The translations under genes were made by a program, and so were the position numbers. DNA of 56,620 nucleotides from Acidovorax sp. CCYZU-2555 (GTDB taxonomy: Bacteria; Pseudomonadota; Gammaproteobacteria; Burkholderiales; Burkholderiaceae_C), in the NCBI RefSeq assembly GCF_018413525.1, contig NZ_JAHCDD010000034.1, forward strand, positions 1 to 56,620, given 5' to 3'. The notes under the pieces are model-generated. The model made no database searches and was not told the origin of the DNA. It worked only from the letters and a program-made list of their open reading frames with translations. This document shows positions 25,417 through 34,450 of this stretch, one piece after another. Within the stretch, counting starts at the first letter, position 1, and each line of letters opens with the position of its first letter.

Positions 25417-25620
25417 TTACCGCTCCACAATCCCCAGCTGCTCCAGTTGTGCTTCCAGCACCTTGCGCCGACGCACGGCCTTGGCCGCGGTCTCGCTCGC
25501 CAACTGAATCGCCCGCGGCCCCTTGGCCGCAACCACGCGCACCAGTTGCTCCTTTTGCTGGGCCTCGGCCGCCGCCTTGCGGTAACGGTTCAACAGATCA
25601 TCATGGGCCGGATTGTTCAT
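25417..25620 (-). CDS. Small charged coiled-coil protein
   Basis: This 67-residue protein is almost entirely helical, rich in Ala, Arg, Lys, Glu and Gln (DLLNRYRKAAAEAQQKEQLV), with two likely coiled-coil stretches (residues 8-28 and 43-63). No membrane segment or known domain. Start chosen at MNNPAHDD. The upstream 290 bp (25621-25910) hold nothing I can identify. Function unknown. Confidence 0.55.
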   Translation of the reverse strand: MNNPAHDDLLNRYRKAAAEAQQKEQLVRVVAAKGPRAIQLASETAAKAVRRRKVLEAQLEQLGIVER

Positions 25621-25910
25621 GCATACCTCGATTCTTTGAAACCGCCATTTTCGCGCCATCGAAGGGCATGCCGGCCCAGTTTTGGCCGTACTCCGCAATG
25701 CACTCGATGGCCAAGCAAGTTCTCAATGCGGGGCGCTGACGGCTTCAGGCTGAGAACTGACGCAGGCGCTTCAACATCGAATGTCGGCGACCACCCCGGC
25801 CCGGCCCCTTGACGACGATTCGCCGTGCCTTCAGGCAAAATCCAGAGGATCGGGGCAAGCCTGGCGTCAGGTCTGCCGGGAAGCCCACCTTGAAGAATGG
25901 AACAACATCA

Positions 25911-26351
25911 ATGGCACTGACGAAGAAGGGCGAGTTCTGGTACGGGACGACGTCCGGCGACACCCAAGCCGAGCTGCGCAGCTACAGCGTTGCGAATCGC
26001 CATGAGGCCGTCCGGTTTGCCTCGTCCAAATGCGATTGCGGGTGCCGGACTTTTGCGCTGCAGACAGATGAAGAAGCCGGCGTGGCAATCCGCACCTGCA
26101 CCGACTGCGGGCAGGAACACCTGATGGGCGACAGCGCGGACCACGTGGAAGAGGCTGCCCCCGAGGCGCACGAGTGCGTGTGCGAGAACGAGGCGTTCGA
26201 GCTGGTGTCCGGCGTCTGTGTGTACGAGGGCACACATGACGTGCGCTGGTATTACATCGCTTGCCGCTGCGTGGAATGCAATCTGGTTGGGGTCTTCGCA
26301 GACTGGAAGTGTGAAGCGGGTGATGCGGCGGCCTTCCTCGCCAAGGTATGA
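25911..26351 (+). CDS. Cysteine-rich, probably metal-binding protein
   Basis: This 146-residue cytoplasmic protein has twelve cysteines in short motifs: CDCGC (41-45), CTDC (63-66), CVC (89-91), Cys103, CRCVEC (118-123) and Cys134. The arrangement suggests two zinc-ribbon-like units in tandem (about 36-75 and 85-130), each followed by an acidic stretch. I do not recognise a named family. The start at MALTKKGEF was chosen over an upstream frame extension. It stands alone between convergent small genes, so context gives no function. Confidence 0.65.
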   Translation: MALTKKGEFWYGTTSGDTQAELRSYSVANRHEAVRFASSKCDCGCRTFALQTDEEAGVAIRTCTDCGQEHLMGDSADHVEEAAPEAHECVCENEAFELVSGVCVYEGTHDVRWYYIACRCVECNLVGVFADWKCEAGDAAAFLAKV

Positions 26352-26454
26352 GCGCGCGCTCTCTGGACGCCCTCTTCCCCCTTGAAGCCGCCCACGCGAC
26401 TCGCCACGCACAGGACCGAACGATCCTTTCTGCGCGCAGCCGCCAAAAGCGCTG

Positions 26455-28428
26455 TTATTTGGACTTATCCCGCAGCCCTTCGCGCCAGCGCCCCATCCAG
26501 CCCGAAGCCGTCATCAAGGCCTGACTGCCCTTGCCCAGCAGCGAAGACAGCTCGGCCTCGGCGCGTTCGCGCAGTGTTTCCTCGTTTTCCGGCAGCGGCG
26601 GCAGCACATGGGCGTAGTAGCTGCTGCCCAGCAGGCGATGCAGCAGGCGCTCGCCCGGAAAAGGCGCGTTGTTGTTCAGCGCCCGCGCGCCTTTGAGGAT
26701 GTTGCGGATGTCGTACTGCGTGGGGCTGATGTCGGGCACCTGCTTGGGCAGGCCCAGCAGCGTGTAGACACCGATGCGCGCCGTGCGCACCGAACTCTCC
26801 ATCGTGAAGATCACATCGTTGCTGGTCTCGACGAACTGGCCCAGCAAGGCCAGATTGGTGCAGCCTTGCGGCACCACATGGGGTCGGTCGCCCGCCGCGC
26901 GCGGCATGAACTGGGCGGTGATGTAGGGCATCAGCGCCAGGCGCACCTTGGTGTTGGCGGCCACGGCGTCGAATTCTTCGGAAATGCCCAGATGGTGGCA
27001 CAGCTCGGCAAGGATCTCGCGCCCGGTGCACTCCGGCATGGGCTTCTTGATATGGTTGCCGTCCTTGTCCATCAGCAGTGCATAGACCCACAGCACCAGC
27101 ACATCGCCGGGCTGTTCGGGAAAGTGCGGCTGGCGGTTGCAGGTGAAGCTCATCACCCAGTTGGAATCGGTGAAGGTGATGACGCCGCCGGTGACGGTCT
27201 TGCCCGAGTACGGGTCATTGACCGCCAGCTCCCTGAGCTTGTCGATCAACGGCGAAGGTTTGCAGGTCAGCGTGGCCGACTCCCACATCGAGCGCGCGAC
27301 ATCGCCGCAGAACTTATCGGGCTTGCCGAAGACCGGCGATTTCTTCGCCAGGTTCCGCCACAGCGTCCAGTCGCTGTCCTCGCCCGGATCGGCGTTGGCA
27401 CGCGCGAGTACCGGCACGGTATCCATGTCGCCATAGGCCGTGCCTTCGGTCATCGAGCCGGTGAGCGCAAACACCACGTCGTCGGCGCCGACGGCGATGG
27501 TCTGCTCGCGCCCCTCCACCTTGCAGCGGATCGCGGTCACGGTGCGCTCGCCGCCCTCCTCACGCAAGTCCAGATCGTGGGCGCGGGTGTCGAACTGCAC
27601 GCGCACGCCCTGCTCCTGCAGCATGCGCGTCAGCGGCACGACAAAGCTGTCGTATTGGTTGTACTTGGGGAACACCAGGGCCGACATGTCGGTGAGGCCG
27701 TCGATGGCATCGAGGAAACGATGCATGTACAGCTTCATTTCCAGCAGGCTTTGCCAGTTCTCGAAAGCGAACATCGAACGCCACAGATACCAGAAGTTGG
27801 TCTCGAGGAAGCTCTTGCTGAAGTACTCCTCGATGGTGACATCGTCCAGGTCTTCCTTGCGCTTGAGCAGCAGCTTGACGACCTCCCACTGGTGCGCCTT
27901 GCTCAAACCCAGCGTCGCGAAATCGCGCAGCTGGCCTTGCTTGTGCATCAGCCTGGCCTTGGACCAGTTGGGATCGTTGTCGTTGACCCAGCGGTACTCG
28001 TCCAGCACGCTGTAGCCTGCAGGCAGCTCCAGCGCCGGCACGTCCTGGAACAGGTCCCAGAAGTTGTCGTAGTTCCAGTTCATCTCGCGGCCGCCGCGCA
28101 CGATATAGCCGTCCTCGGCATTGCCCGCGCCATCGAGCGAGCCGCCCGTGACGCGCAGGCCGTCGAGGATGGTGATGTCATCCCCCTTCATGCCGCCGTC
28201 GCGGATGAGGTAGAAAGCCGCCGCCATTCCGGCAATGCCGCTGCCGATGATCCACGCCTTGCGTCCCGGCACCGGCATTCCCGGCACCGGGCGATTGCGC
28301 ATGTACGGGCCGACCATGTCCGGCGGGGGCAAGGTGTCCTTGGCGCTCTTGCGCCAGAAGCTCTCGCCGACATTCGCCTCCACGCGAACAGAAGCCCGGG
28401 ACTGGCTGTTGGAGTCTGCACGGTTCAT
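26455..28428 (-). CDS. ohyA: Oleate hydratase (myosin cross-reactive antigen family)
   Basis: This 657-residue FAD enzyme hydrates the cis-9 double bond of oleate to 10-hydroxystearate. Visible features are the FAD motif GSGIAG (62-67), the family block RGGREM (111-116, the Glu region implicated in catalysis), and the long conserved stretches [20 protein letters not shown] and [15 protein letters not shown] sequence ([19 protein letters not shown]). Length is typical of longer proteobacterial members. The start MNRADS was chosen because AAAGG stands 6-7 nt upstream; in-frame ATGs 15 and 24 bp earlier lack a site. It appears monocistronic and probably detoxifies or modifies unsaturated fatty acids. 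Confidence 0.93.
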   Translation of the reverse strand: MNRADSNSQSRASVRVEANVGESFWRKSAKDTLPPPDMVGPYMRNRPVPGMPVPGRKAWIIGSGIAGMAAAFYLIRDGGMKGDDITILDGLRVTGGSLDGAGNAEDGYIVRGGREMNWNYDNFWDLFQDVPALELPAGYSVLDEYRWVNDNDPNWSKARLMHKQGQLRDFATLGLSKAHQWEVVKLLLKRKEDLDDVTIEEYFSKSFLETNFWYLWRSMFAFENWQSLLEMKLYMHRFLDAIDGLTDMSALVFPKYNQYDSFVVPLTRMLQEQGVRVQFDTRAHDLDLREEGGERTVTAIRCKVEGREQTIAVGADDVVFALTGSMTEGTAYGDMDTVPVLARANADPGEDSDWTLWRNLAKKSPVFGKPDKFCGDVARSMWESATLTCKPSPLIDKLRELAVNDPYSGKTVTGGVITFTDSNWVMSFTCNRQPHFPEQPGDVLVLWVYALLMDKDGNHIKKPMPECTGREILAELCHHLGISEEFDAVAANTKVRLALMPYITAQFMPRAAGDRPHVVPQGCTNLALLGQFVETSNDVIFTMESSVRTARIGVYTLLGLPKQVPDISPTQYDIRNILKGARALNNNAPFPGERLLHRLLGSSYYAHVLPPLPENEETLRERAEAELSSLLGKGSQALMTASGWMGRWREGLRDKSK

Positions 28429-28585
28429 GGTCTTGCCTTTCATGGATATCACTGACGATCACGCCCAAGATATACCAGCAGAGCCCCGAGTGCCACTTGA
28501 CATGGGACAAGAGCATGTCCACCAGCCCTGCCTCGAAAACTTGACGGAATCATCGCGCGCGAAAGGCACGCCGTTTGTCAACGGG

Positions 28586-29095
28586 TCAGTAAGCGCCCAT
28601 GTAGTCGCGCTTGCCGATCTCCACGCCGTTGTGGCGCAGGATGGCATAGGCCGTGGTCACATGGAAGAAGAACTGCGGCAGACCGTAGTGCAGCAGGTAG
28701 GCGCTCGCAGCCAGCTTCTTTTCCTTGGGCGTGCCGGGGCGCAGAACGATTTCGCGGGTTTCGCTGAGGTCGAATTGTTCGGGCGTGAAGGATTCGATGT
28801 GGGCCAGGGCCTTGGCGATCAGCGCCTGCAGGTCGGCGAAGCTGGCTTCGGTATCGGGCCAAGATGGGACTTCAGCGCCGGCCAGGCGGGAAGTGATGCC
28901 CTTGGAGAAGTCGGCGGCAATCTGTACCTGACGGGCCAGCGGGAACATGTCGGGGAACAGTCGTGCCTGCAGCAGCGCATTGGGCTCGATGTTCTTTTGC
29001 GTCGCGTGGTCTTCGGCTTTTTTCAGCACGTCGGACAGGGCGCGCAGCATCTGCTGCAGGACGGGAACGGAAGCGTTGTACAGCGGGCTGGTCAT
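28586..29095 (-). CDS. DUF1993-family protein
   Basis: This 169-residue soluble, mostly helical protein matches the DUF1993 family: MTSPLYNASVPVLQQMLRAL at the start, KNIEPNALLQARLFPDMFPL in the middle and LHYGLPQFFFHVTTAYAILR near the end. These proteins have a four-helix-bundle fold like DinB/YfiT; no activity is established. Start set at MTSPLYN; an extended reading upstream is non-conserved in character. Single gene in its neighbourhood. Confidence 0.85.
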   Translation of the reverse strand: MTSPLYNASVPVLQQMLRALSDVLKKAEDHATQKNIEPNALLQARLFPDMFPLARQVQIAADFSKGITSRLAGAEVPSWPDTEASFADLQALIAKALAHIESFTPEQFDLSETREIVLRPGTPKEKKLAASAYLLHYGLPQFFFHVTTAYAILRHNGVEIGKRDYMGAY

Positions 29096-29220
29096 GGTGG
29101 GTTCACTTAAAAATGGGGGGACGATGGTCGTCGCTGGCATGGCCTGCGCCTTGCCGGCCATGGCAGGCTAACAGCAAAAGCCGACCCGCGAAGAAAGTGC
29201 GGCGCGATTGCGCCGTGCGT

Positions 29221-29712
29221 TCACGAACGGTGGCTGGCGAACACCTTGGTGCTCACATCGCTGCCCATCAGATTCTTCGTGACCAGCAGCACCTCGTACG
29301 GATCCTTGCGGCCGCCGTATTCGGGGCCGTCCATGCCGGGGCTGCCCACGGGCATGCCGGGAACGGCCAGGCCCAGCGCCTTGGGCTTTTCCTTGAGCAG
29401 GCGGCGCACGTCGGCGGCCGGCACATGGCCTTCGAGCAGATAGCCGCCGACCAGGGCCGTGTGACAGGAGCCCAGGCGCTGCGGCAGGCCCAGCTTGGCG
29501 CGCACGGCGTTGTTGCCGGTGTCGTGCACGGTCACGGCAAAGCCGGCCTTTTCCATCAGCGCGATCCAATCCTTGCAGCAGCCGCAGTTCGGGTCCTTCC
29601 AGACTTCCATCGCGGTCTTGGCCGGGGCCGCGGCCAGCGCAGGCAGACAGGCCGTGGCGGCCAGCATGGCCAGCAGACCCAGGGAATGGCGGCGGTTGGG
29701 GCGCAGATTCAT
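29221..29712 (-). CDS. DUF411 (CopG-like) periplasmic metal-binding protein
   Basis: This 163-residue exported protein has a signal peptide ending near residue 28 (LPALAAAP) and the DUF411 signature DPNCGCCKDWIALMEKAGF with Cys43, Cys45 and Cys46. Further conserved parts are LGSCHTALVGGYLLEGHVPA and VPGMPVGSPGMDG. DUF411 proteins such as Vibrio CopG take part in periplasmic copper handling. No copper pump or oxidase is adjacent, so it may act alone. AAGGA lies 7 nt before the ATG. Confidence 0.85.
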   Translation of the reverse strand: MNLRPNRRHSLGLLAMLAATACLPALAAAPAKTAMEVWKDPNCGCCKDWIALMEKAGFAVTVHDTGNNAVRAKLGLPQRLGSCHTALVGGYLLEGHVPAADVRRLLKEKPKALGLAVPGMPVGSPGMDGPEYGGRKDPYEVLLVTKNLMGSDVSTKVFASHRS

Positions 29713-29994
29713 TGTTTATTCCTTTTCAAGAGAAGGCCAGCGGGCCCAGCATCCTGCCTATCGCTTGCGCGATAAGCGCACCGGACTTAGGTGCTTGGCT
29801 GCTGTTGTATCAGTGGCCGGGCTTGCACTATTGTCCCTGCGTCCACACGCGTCTCCATTGGTGACCCTAATCCAGCGCAACAAAAGGTAAGGACCTGACT
29901 GTCCTACACCCGCCAAATCCTCAGAGGTCCAAAGTAAAGCTTCAGTGGCAGCCGATCACTGAGTACCGTTACCGACACCTCAAGGAGTATGGAA

Positions 29995-30276
29995 ATGACA
30001 CAGCAAGACCAGAGCCAGAACGCCAACAATAACCAGAACAATCCAGGCCAGCAGCAGCAAAACGACCCCAACCGCCAGGGGCAGCAGCAACAGCAGAACA
30101 ATCCCAACCAGCAACCCGGCAACCCGCAAAACCCGGGCCAGCAGCAACAGACCAATCCCGGTCAGCAGCAACCAGGCAGCCCTACCCATCCGGGTCAGCA
30201 GCAGCAGAACAATCCGGGCCAGCAACAGCAACCGGGCAGTGGCAACAACCCTTCCCAGCAGCGTACGCCGCAATAA
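29995..30276 (+). CDS. Q/N/P/G low-complexity protein
   Basis: This 93-residue protein consists almost entirely of Gln, Asn, Pro and Gly, in repeats close to NPGQQQQ (for example at the runs PGQQQQNDPN, PGQQQQTNPG, PGQQQQNNPG). It has no hydrophobic core, signal or charge clusters and must be disordered. The start at 29995 is favoured because AAGGAG lies 7 nt upstream; the ATG 6 bp earlier is too close. The strong ribosome site and the terminator 52 bp downstream support a real, short monocistronic gene. Function unknown. Confidence 0.75.
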   Translation: MTQQDQSQNANNNQNNPGQQQQNDPNRQGQQQQQNNPNQQPGNPQNPGQQQQTNPGQQQPGSPTHPGQQQQNNPGQQQQPGSGNNPSQQRTPQ

Positions 30277-30327
30277 GCATGGGCTGAAATGCACCGGTCA
30301 GCCGTCTGCGTGACGGCTGCAACGACC

Positions 30328-30348
30328 AGGGCCTCAGGGCCCTTTTTT
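30328..30348 (+). terminator. Intrinsic terminator after the Q/N-rich gene
   Basis: AGGGCC-TCAG-GGCCCT followed by a run of six T. A further hairpin, AGCCGTC-TGCGT-GACGGCT, lies just upstream at 30300-30318. Confidence 0.85.
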
Positions 30349-30362
30349 CATGCCACCCCTCT

Positions 30363-31712
30363 TCAGCGGCGCGTTTCGCCGGGGCCAGGTAGCATGATCG
30401 AGCGCTCCCGCAAGATCTTCGAGGTATCGCCGGGCGCGACCCCGACTTGCGCAAGCACCGCTTCGAGATCGACGGCTTGCGCCATTGCGCGGTTGCCCTC
30501 GTCGCCAGGGTGCAGGCGGTCGCCGGAATCAAAGCGCGCGGCCATCCGGGTGGGATGCTCAGGATCGCGCAGCGCGGCATCGAAGTCGATCACCGCATCA
30601 AACACGCCGCTGCCGCGAATCCAGTCGTTCACCCGCTGGCGCAGGACCTCCTTGTCGCGCTGGTAGTAGTTGCTCAGAGGCGTGCCGGGCAAAGCGCCCT
30701 CAAATGGCGTCAGCGTGGCGCCGATCACGCGCACGCCGCGCGCATGGGCCTGTGCGACCAGTTGCCGGTAGCCCGCCGTCAACGCATCCAGCGTCGGGCG
30801 TGCAGCATTGGGCGCGAACACCGTGCCCGGCCAGGCAATATCGTTGATGCCCAGCAGCACGATGACGCTGCTTGCGCCCGGCTGGGCCAGCACGTCGCGC
30901 TCCAGGCGCGCCAGGGCATTGACCCCCATGCCGTCGGACAGCAGTCGCGCGCCCGAAATGCCCGCATTGACGACCGCCACCCCATGCGCAGCCAGCCGGG
31001 CCGCCAGGAAATCGGGCCAGCGGCGGTCCCTGTCGAGGCTGGCGCTCGCGCCGTCGGTGATGGAGTCGCCCAGAACCACGACGGCCCGCGCGACCGTTGC
31101 GGTTTCCACCTGGATTCCCGTCAGCAGCGGGCGGGCCGTGGTGTTCTGCAGGGCATCACCTGCCTTCGCCGGCGCGGCGCTGGCCGTCTGGTCCCCGGGC
31201 GCGATCCAGGCCGTCTGGCGGCCGTCCCAGTGAAAAGTGCTTACGGCCGTCGCATTCGGCAAATGGATGCTCACCGCCACCTGTGCCAGTGCCGGAACGT
31301 CCAAGTCCACGGGATCACTGACCAACGTTGCGCCGGGAAGCAGCGTTGCCTCATTCTTCCCGCCAAATGTCAGCGACCGCAGGCTGTCGACTGCAACCGC
31401 CCCGCTGCCTATAGGCCGGGCGATGGTGGTCTTGCCCACGACGATGGGCTCGGCGCCATAAGCGTTGGACAACACGATGCGCAGGCGTTGTCCCCCCAGG
31501 CTGACGCGCGCGACCTGGCGCACGGTCTGGTCGTACAGCACGGGTGGGACATTGGCAGGAAACAGGAAGTCGTCTCCCCAGGTGGCTTGCGGACTGGCCT
31601 GCCAGGTTGCGACCCACGCGCAGGCGATTGCGGGCGTGGCCGACAAGGCCGTGGCTGCCGCAAGCGCCACGCTGAGCATGGCTGCCACCGAAGCCTTGGA
31701 AACTGTTGTCAT
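30363..31712 (-). CDS. Secreted SGNH/GDSL-type esterase
   Basis: This 449-residue hydrolase has a signal peptide (residues 1-30, ALSATPAIACAW). The SGNH blocks are Ser217 in VVLGDSITDG, Gly/Ala block NAGISGARLL (249-258), Asn290 in LLGINDIAW, and Asp398-His401 in SGDRLHPGDEG. An N-terminal beta domain of about 180 residues precedes the catalytic domain. Such enzymes act on carbohydrate esters or lipids outside the cytoplasm. It is divergent from the LysR gene at 31835, which may regulate it. Confidence 0.9.
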   Translation of the reverse strand: MTTVSKASVAAMLSVALAAATALSATPAIACAWVATWQASPQATWGDDFLFPANVPPVLYDQTVRQVARVSLGGQRLRIVLSNAYGAEPIVVGKTTIARPIGSGAVAVDSLRSLTFGGKNEATLLPGATLVSDPVDLDVPALAQVAVSIHLPNATAVSTFHWDGRQTAWIAPGDQTASAAPAKAGDALQNTTARPLLTGIQVETATVARAVVVLGDSITDGASASLDRDRRWPDFLAARLAAHGVAVVNAGISGARLLSDGMGVNALARLERDVLAQPGASSVIVLLGINDIAWPGTVFAPNAARPTLDALTAGYRQLVAQAHARGVRVIGATLTPFEGALPGTPLSNYYQRDKEVLRQRVNDWIRGSGVFDAVIDFDAALRDPEHPTRMAARFDSGDRLHPGDEGNRAMAQAVDLEAVLAQVGVAPGDTSKILRERSIMLPGPGETRR

Positions 31713-31834
31713 GGATTTTCTTTGTTGATGAATTGAAAGACCTTCTAGAGAAAAATTATGAATTCAAAGATCACTTCGGAATAGACTGTTCCGAGGAACA
31801 TCATTTATGCGTTGATTTCATCAAGGAGGCAGCT

Positions 31835-32746
31835 GTGGCGCGGCTGGACGTGAACCGATCCGGCGAACTGGAAGTGTTTGTTCGGGTCATCGAACTGGGC
31901 GGTTTTTCCGCCGCCGCCCGCGTGTGCGGCATGACGCCTTCGGCGGTCAGCAAGCTGGTTGCCCGACTGGAACAACGCCTGGGCGCGCGGCTGGTGAATC
32001 GCTCCACCCGCCAATTGCAGATCACCGCCGAAGGCTGCGCGTTCTACGAGCGCGGTGTGCGCATCCTGGCCGATCTGGAAGAAGCCGAACGCTGCGCCAA
32101 CGAGCACAGCACGCCGCGCGGCCGCTTGCGCGTCAATGCCAACGTGCCGTTCGGGCATCACTTCCTGCTGCCGCTGGCACCGGAGTTTCTGGCGCAGCAT
32201 CCAGACGTGACCTTGGACATCGTGCTGACCGACGAAGTCATCGACATCCTGGAGCAGCGCACCGACGTGGCGGTGCGTGCCGGCCCGCTGAAAAGCTCGA
32301 ATCTGGTGGCGCGCAAGCTCGGCGCCACGCGCATGATGATTGTCGCAACGCCCAGCTACCTGGCTCGCCACGGCACGCCCACTACACCGGAACAATTGCT
32401 GGCGCACAACCGCTTGGGGCCCAACCATGTGCGGGCCCAGCCCGGCTGGCCGCTGCGCCATGCGGGTGAAGATGTCGTACTGCCGGTCACCGGCAACGCC
32501 CAGGCCAGTGATGGCGAGGCCTTGCACCGGCTGGCCCTCGCAGGACTGGGGCTGGCACGCCTGGCGGCTTTCCAGGTGCGCGAAGACATTGCCGCCGGCC
32601 GCCTGCGGCCCGTGCTTGAAGACTGCAATCCCGGCGATATCGAGGAAGTCCACGCCGTGTATGTCGGTCAAGGCGGATACCTGCCCCTGCGCGTGCGTGC
32701 ATTTCTGGATTTCCTGGCCGAACGGGTGGACCTCGGGCAGGGGTGA
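31835..32746 (+). CDS. LysR-family transcriptional regulator
   Basis: This 303-residue regulator has its HTH at residues 4-62 (SGELEVFVRVIELGGFSAAA; TPSAVSKLVARLEQRLGARL) and a substrate-binding domain of the CrgA/YafC-like subgroup (GRLRVNANVPFGHHFLLPL). The GTG at 31835 was chosen because AAGGAGG lies 5 nt upstream. The frame stays open for 43 more codons upstream, but that stretch is AT-rich and overlaps the divergent esterase start. Probable regulator of the esterase. Confidence 0.9.
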   Translation: MARLDVNRSGELEVFVRVIELGGFSAAARVCGMTPSAVSKLVARLEQRLGARLVNRSTRQLQITAEGCAFYERGVRILADLEEAERCANEHSTPRGRLRVNANVPFGHHFLLPLAPEFLAQHPDVTLDIVLTDEVIDILEQRTDVAVRAGPLKSSNLVARKLGATRMMIVATPSYLARHGTPTTPEQLLAHNRLGPNHVRAQPGWPLRHAGEDVVLPVTGNAQASDGEALHRLALAGLGLARLAAFQVREDIAAGRLRPVLEDCNPGDIEEVHAVYVGQGGYLPLRVRAFLDFLAERVDLGQG

Positions 32747-33092
32747 AGCGAGCGCTGGAGGCGTTGCGTCGGCATGTGCCACCCGCTGCAGCAGCGCTTC
32801 GCGGATCGGCGTCTGGCTTCTGACCCGTATTCCCATGAAGGTCAACGCCACGGATGGTCCGAATACACCGAACCAAAGCACCTGGGTTTTGGCCGGCAGT
32901 GACCGGCACTTCCAATAAGCATGCGAGTCAATGCGGCGGCATCCTACCCGGGCGCGAGCGGCCCGGACTTATGGTCAACCCAGGGTCGCATCCCGAGGGC
33001 GGGAGGGGGCCTCAAACGCTCCCTTCCAGTCGCCGCAGATGAGATGCGCGCTTGAAGCGATCGCTTATTAACCAAACAGAAAAGAGTTGACC
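32747..33092. other. Intergenic region, nothing recognised
   Basis: These 346 bp between the LysR gene and the DUF3309 gene hold no frame with coding character, no terminator with a T-run and no match to the dispersed repeat. The final part, rich in A and T (about 33060-33088), probably carries the promoter and ribosome site of the following gene. Confidence 0.5.
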
Positions 33093-33251
33093 ATGGCCAT
33101 CAGCACCATCCTTTTGATCATCCTTATTCTGCTGCTCGTCGGAGCACTGCCGTCCTGGCCGCACAGCCGCAGTTGGGGCTATGCACCCAGCGGCGTTCTG
33201 GGCCTGGTGGTGGTCGTCCTGATTGTGCTTCTGCTCATGGGCCGCTTGTAG
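33093..33251 (+). CDS. DUF3309-family small membrane protein
   Basis: This 52-residue protein begins MAISTILLIILILLLVGALP and has two hydrophobic segments (about 4-20 and 34-50) joined by the family block WPHSRSWGYAPSG. DUF3309 proteins are widespread tiny membrane proteins of unknown role. The gene is followed by a strong terminator, so it is a unit of its own. Confidence 0.85.
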   Translation: MAISTILLIILILLLVGALPSWPHSRSWGYAPSGVLGLVVVVLIVLLLMGRL

Positions 33252-33272
33252 GCCTCCGGCCAGTGCCGATTG

Positions 33273-33309
33273 AAAGTCCACCGGTTGCCCTGCAGCCGGT
33301 GGACTTTTT
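33273..33309 (+). terminator. Intrinsic terminator between DUF3309 gene and diguanylate cyclase gene
   Basis: A 12-bp perfect stem, AAAGTCCACCGG with CCGGTGGACTTT, loop of 11 nt, then TTTTT. The AAA on the left arm lets it act on the opposite strand too, serving the convergent diguanylate cyclase gene. Confidence 0.88.
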
Positions 33310-33329
33310 CCATTCGGCGCGGCCCGCGC

Positions 33330-34352
33330 TCAATGCATGTGCGAGAGCTGACTCCTGCGCGCCTGCTTGACTTGATACATGGCCGCGTCGGCGGCCTGCA
33401 GCGCCTGCATCGCATTCTGGCTGCCCGGCGCCACGCCCAGCACGCCCACGCTCGCGCCGTCGTAATGCATCTGCAACGCGCCCAGTTGGTACTCGCCACG
33501 CGTTGCCTGGAACACTCTTTGCGCGAATGCCTGCTCGGCATCGGCCAGCATGTCGAGCCGTTCGGGGCCCAGCGCGATGACCACGAACTCGTCTCCGCCC
33601 AGGCGCGCTGCAAGATCTTCGGCGCGCAGCAAATTGCGCAGGCGCTCGGCCAGTGCAATCAGAAACTGGTCTCCTACATCATGGCCATAAGTGTCGTTAA
33701 TGGCCTTGAAGCCATCGAGATCGATGAACGCCACCAGCACCCCAATGCCGCGCCGCGCGCCCTGCTCCAGCAGGCGGGTCAGCGCCTGGTGCAGCGCGCG
33801 CCGGTTCGCCAGCGCGGTCAGCGGGTCGGTGTTCGCATAGGTGCTCAGACGGGAATTGGCCTCCATCAGCCGGCGCACCAGCAACTCGCGCTCCACCTGC
33901 TGGGCGATCAACGTTGCGAAAAGCGACAGAAGATGCCGCGCCTGCTCGGGCAGTTCGCGCCGTGCCGAACTGGCAGCGCACAGCGTGCCGTACAAGGCGC
34001 CGTCGGCCAGGCGCACGGGAGTGCTCAGATAGGTCTGGATCTGCAGCGCGCGCGCGGCGTCCGAATCGCCCCAGCGCAGGCCGACATCGTCGGCAAACGG
34101 CTGCTCTTCATCGAGCGCGCGCTTGCACAGCGTGTCTTCCCAGGGAACCGACAAGCCCTCGGGAATCTGCATCTCGCTGGTATTGCGCGCAAACAGCACA
34201 TGCTGCAGGTTGTGCTGCAGATCGATGGTCGTCAGATAGGTGGATTCCATGCCGGTGACGGACACCAGCATTTCCAGCAAGGGACGCGACAGCTCTTCCA
34301 ACGTTTTGGCCGAGCTGACGGTCTCGGACAGATGATCTAGTAATGGCTCCAT
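33330..34352 (-). CDS. GAF-GGDEF diguanylate cyclase
   Basis: This 340-residue cytoplasmic protein has an N-terminal GAF sensor (about 8-155: AKTLEELSRPLLEMLVSVTG; VPWEDTLCKRALDEEQPFAD) and a C-terminal GGDEF domain (about 170-335). The active-site signature is intact (GGDEF at 252-256), so it should make cyclic di-GMP. An RxxD product-inhibition site (RAED, 243-246) stands five residues before it. VPWEDTLCKRA is shared by a GAF subgroup in cyclases. No partner gene is adjacent. Confidence 0.92.
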   Translation of the reverse strand: MEPLLDHLSETVSSAKTLEELSRPLLEMLVSVTGMESTYLTTIDLQHNLQHVLFARNTSEMQIPEGLSVPWEDTLCKRALDEEQPFADDVGLRWGDSDAARALQIQTYLSTPVRLADGALYGTLCAASSARRELPEQARHLLSLFATLIAQQVERELLVRRLMEANSRLSTYANTDPLTALANRRALHQALTRLLEQGARRGIGVLVAFIDLDGFKAINDTYGHDVGDQFLIALAERLRNLLRAEDLAARLGGDEFVVIALGPERLDMLADAEQAFAQRVFQATRGEYQLGALQMHYDGASVGVLGVAPGSQNAMQALQAADAAMYQVKQARRSQLSHMH

Positions 34353-34450
34353 GCCGCCATTATTGCCCTGTGGCCGACACCGCCGCGGTAACAGCTGTCA
34401 GCCGATGCTGCAGCGCCTGCGCCCGGGGCGCAGGCACCACAACAAGCGCG

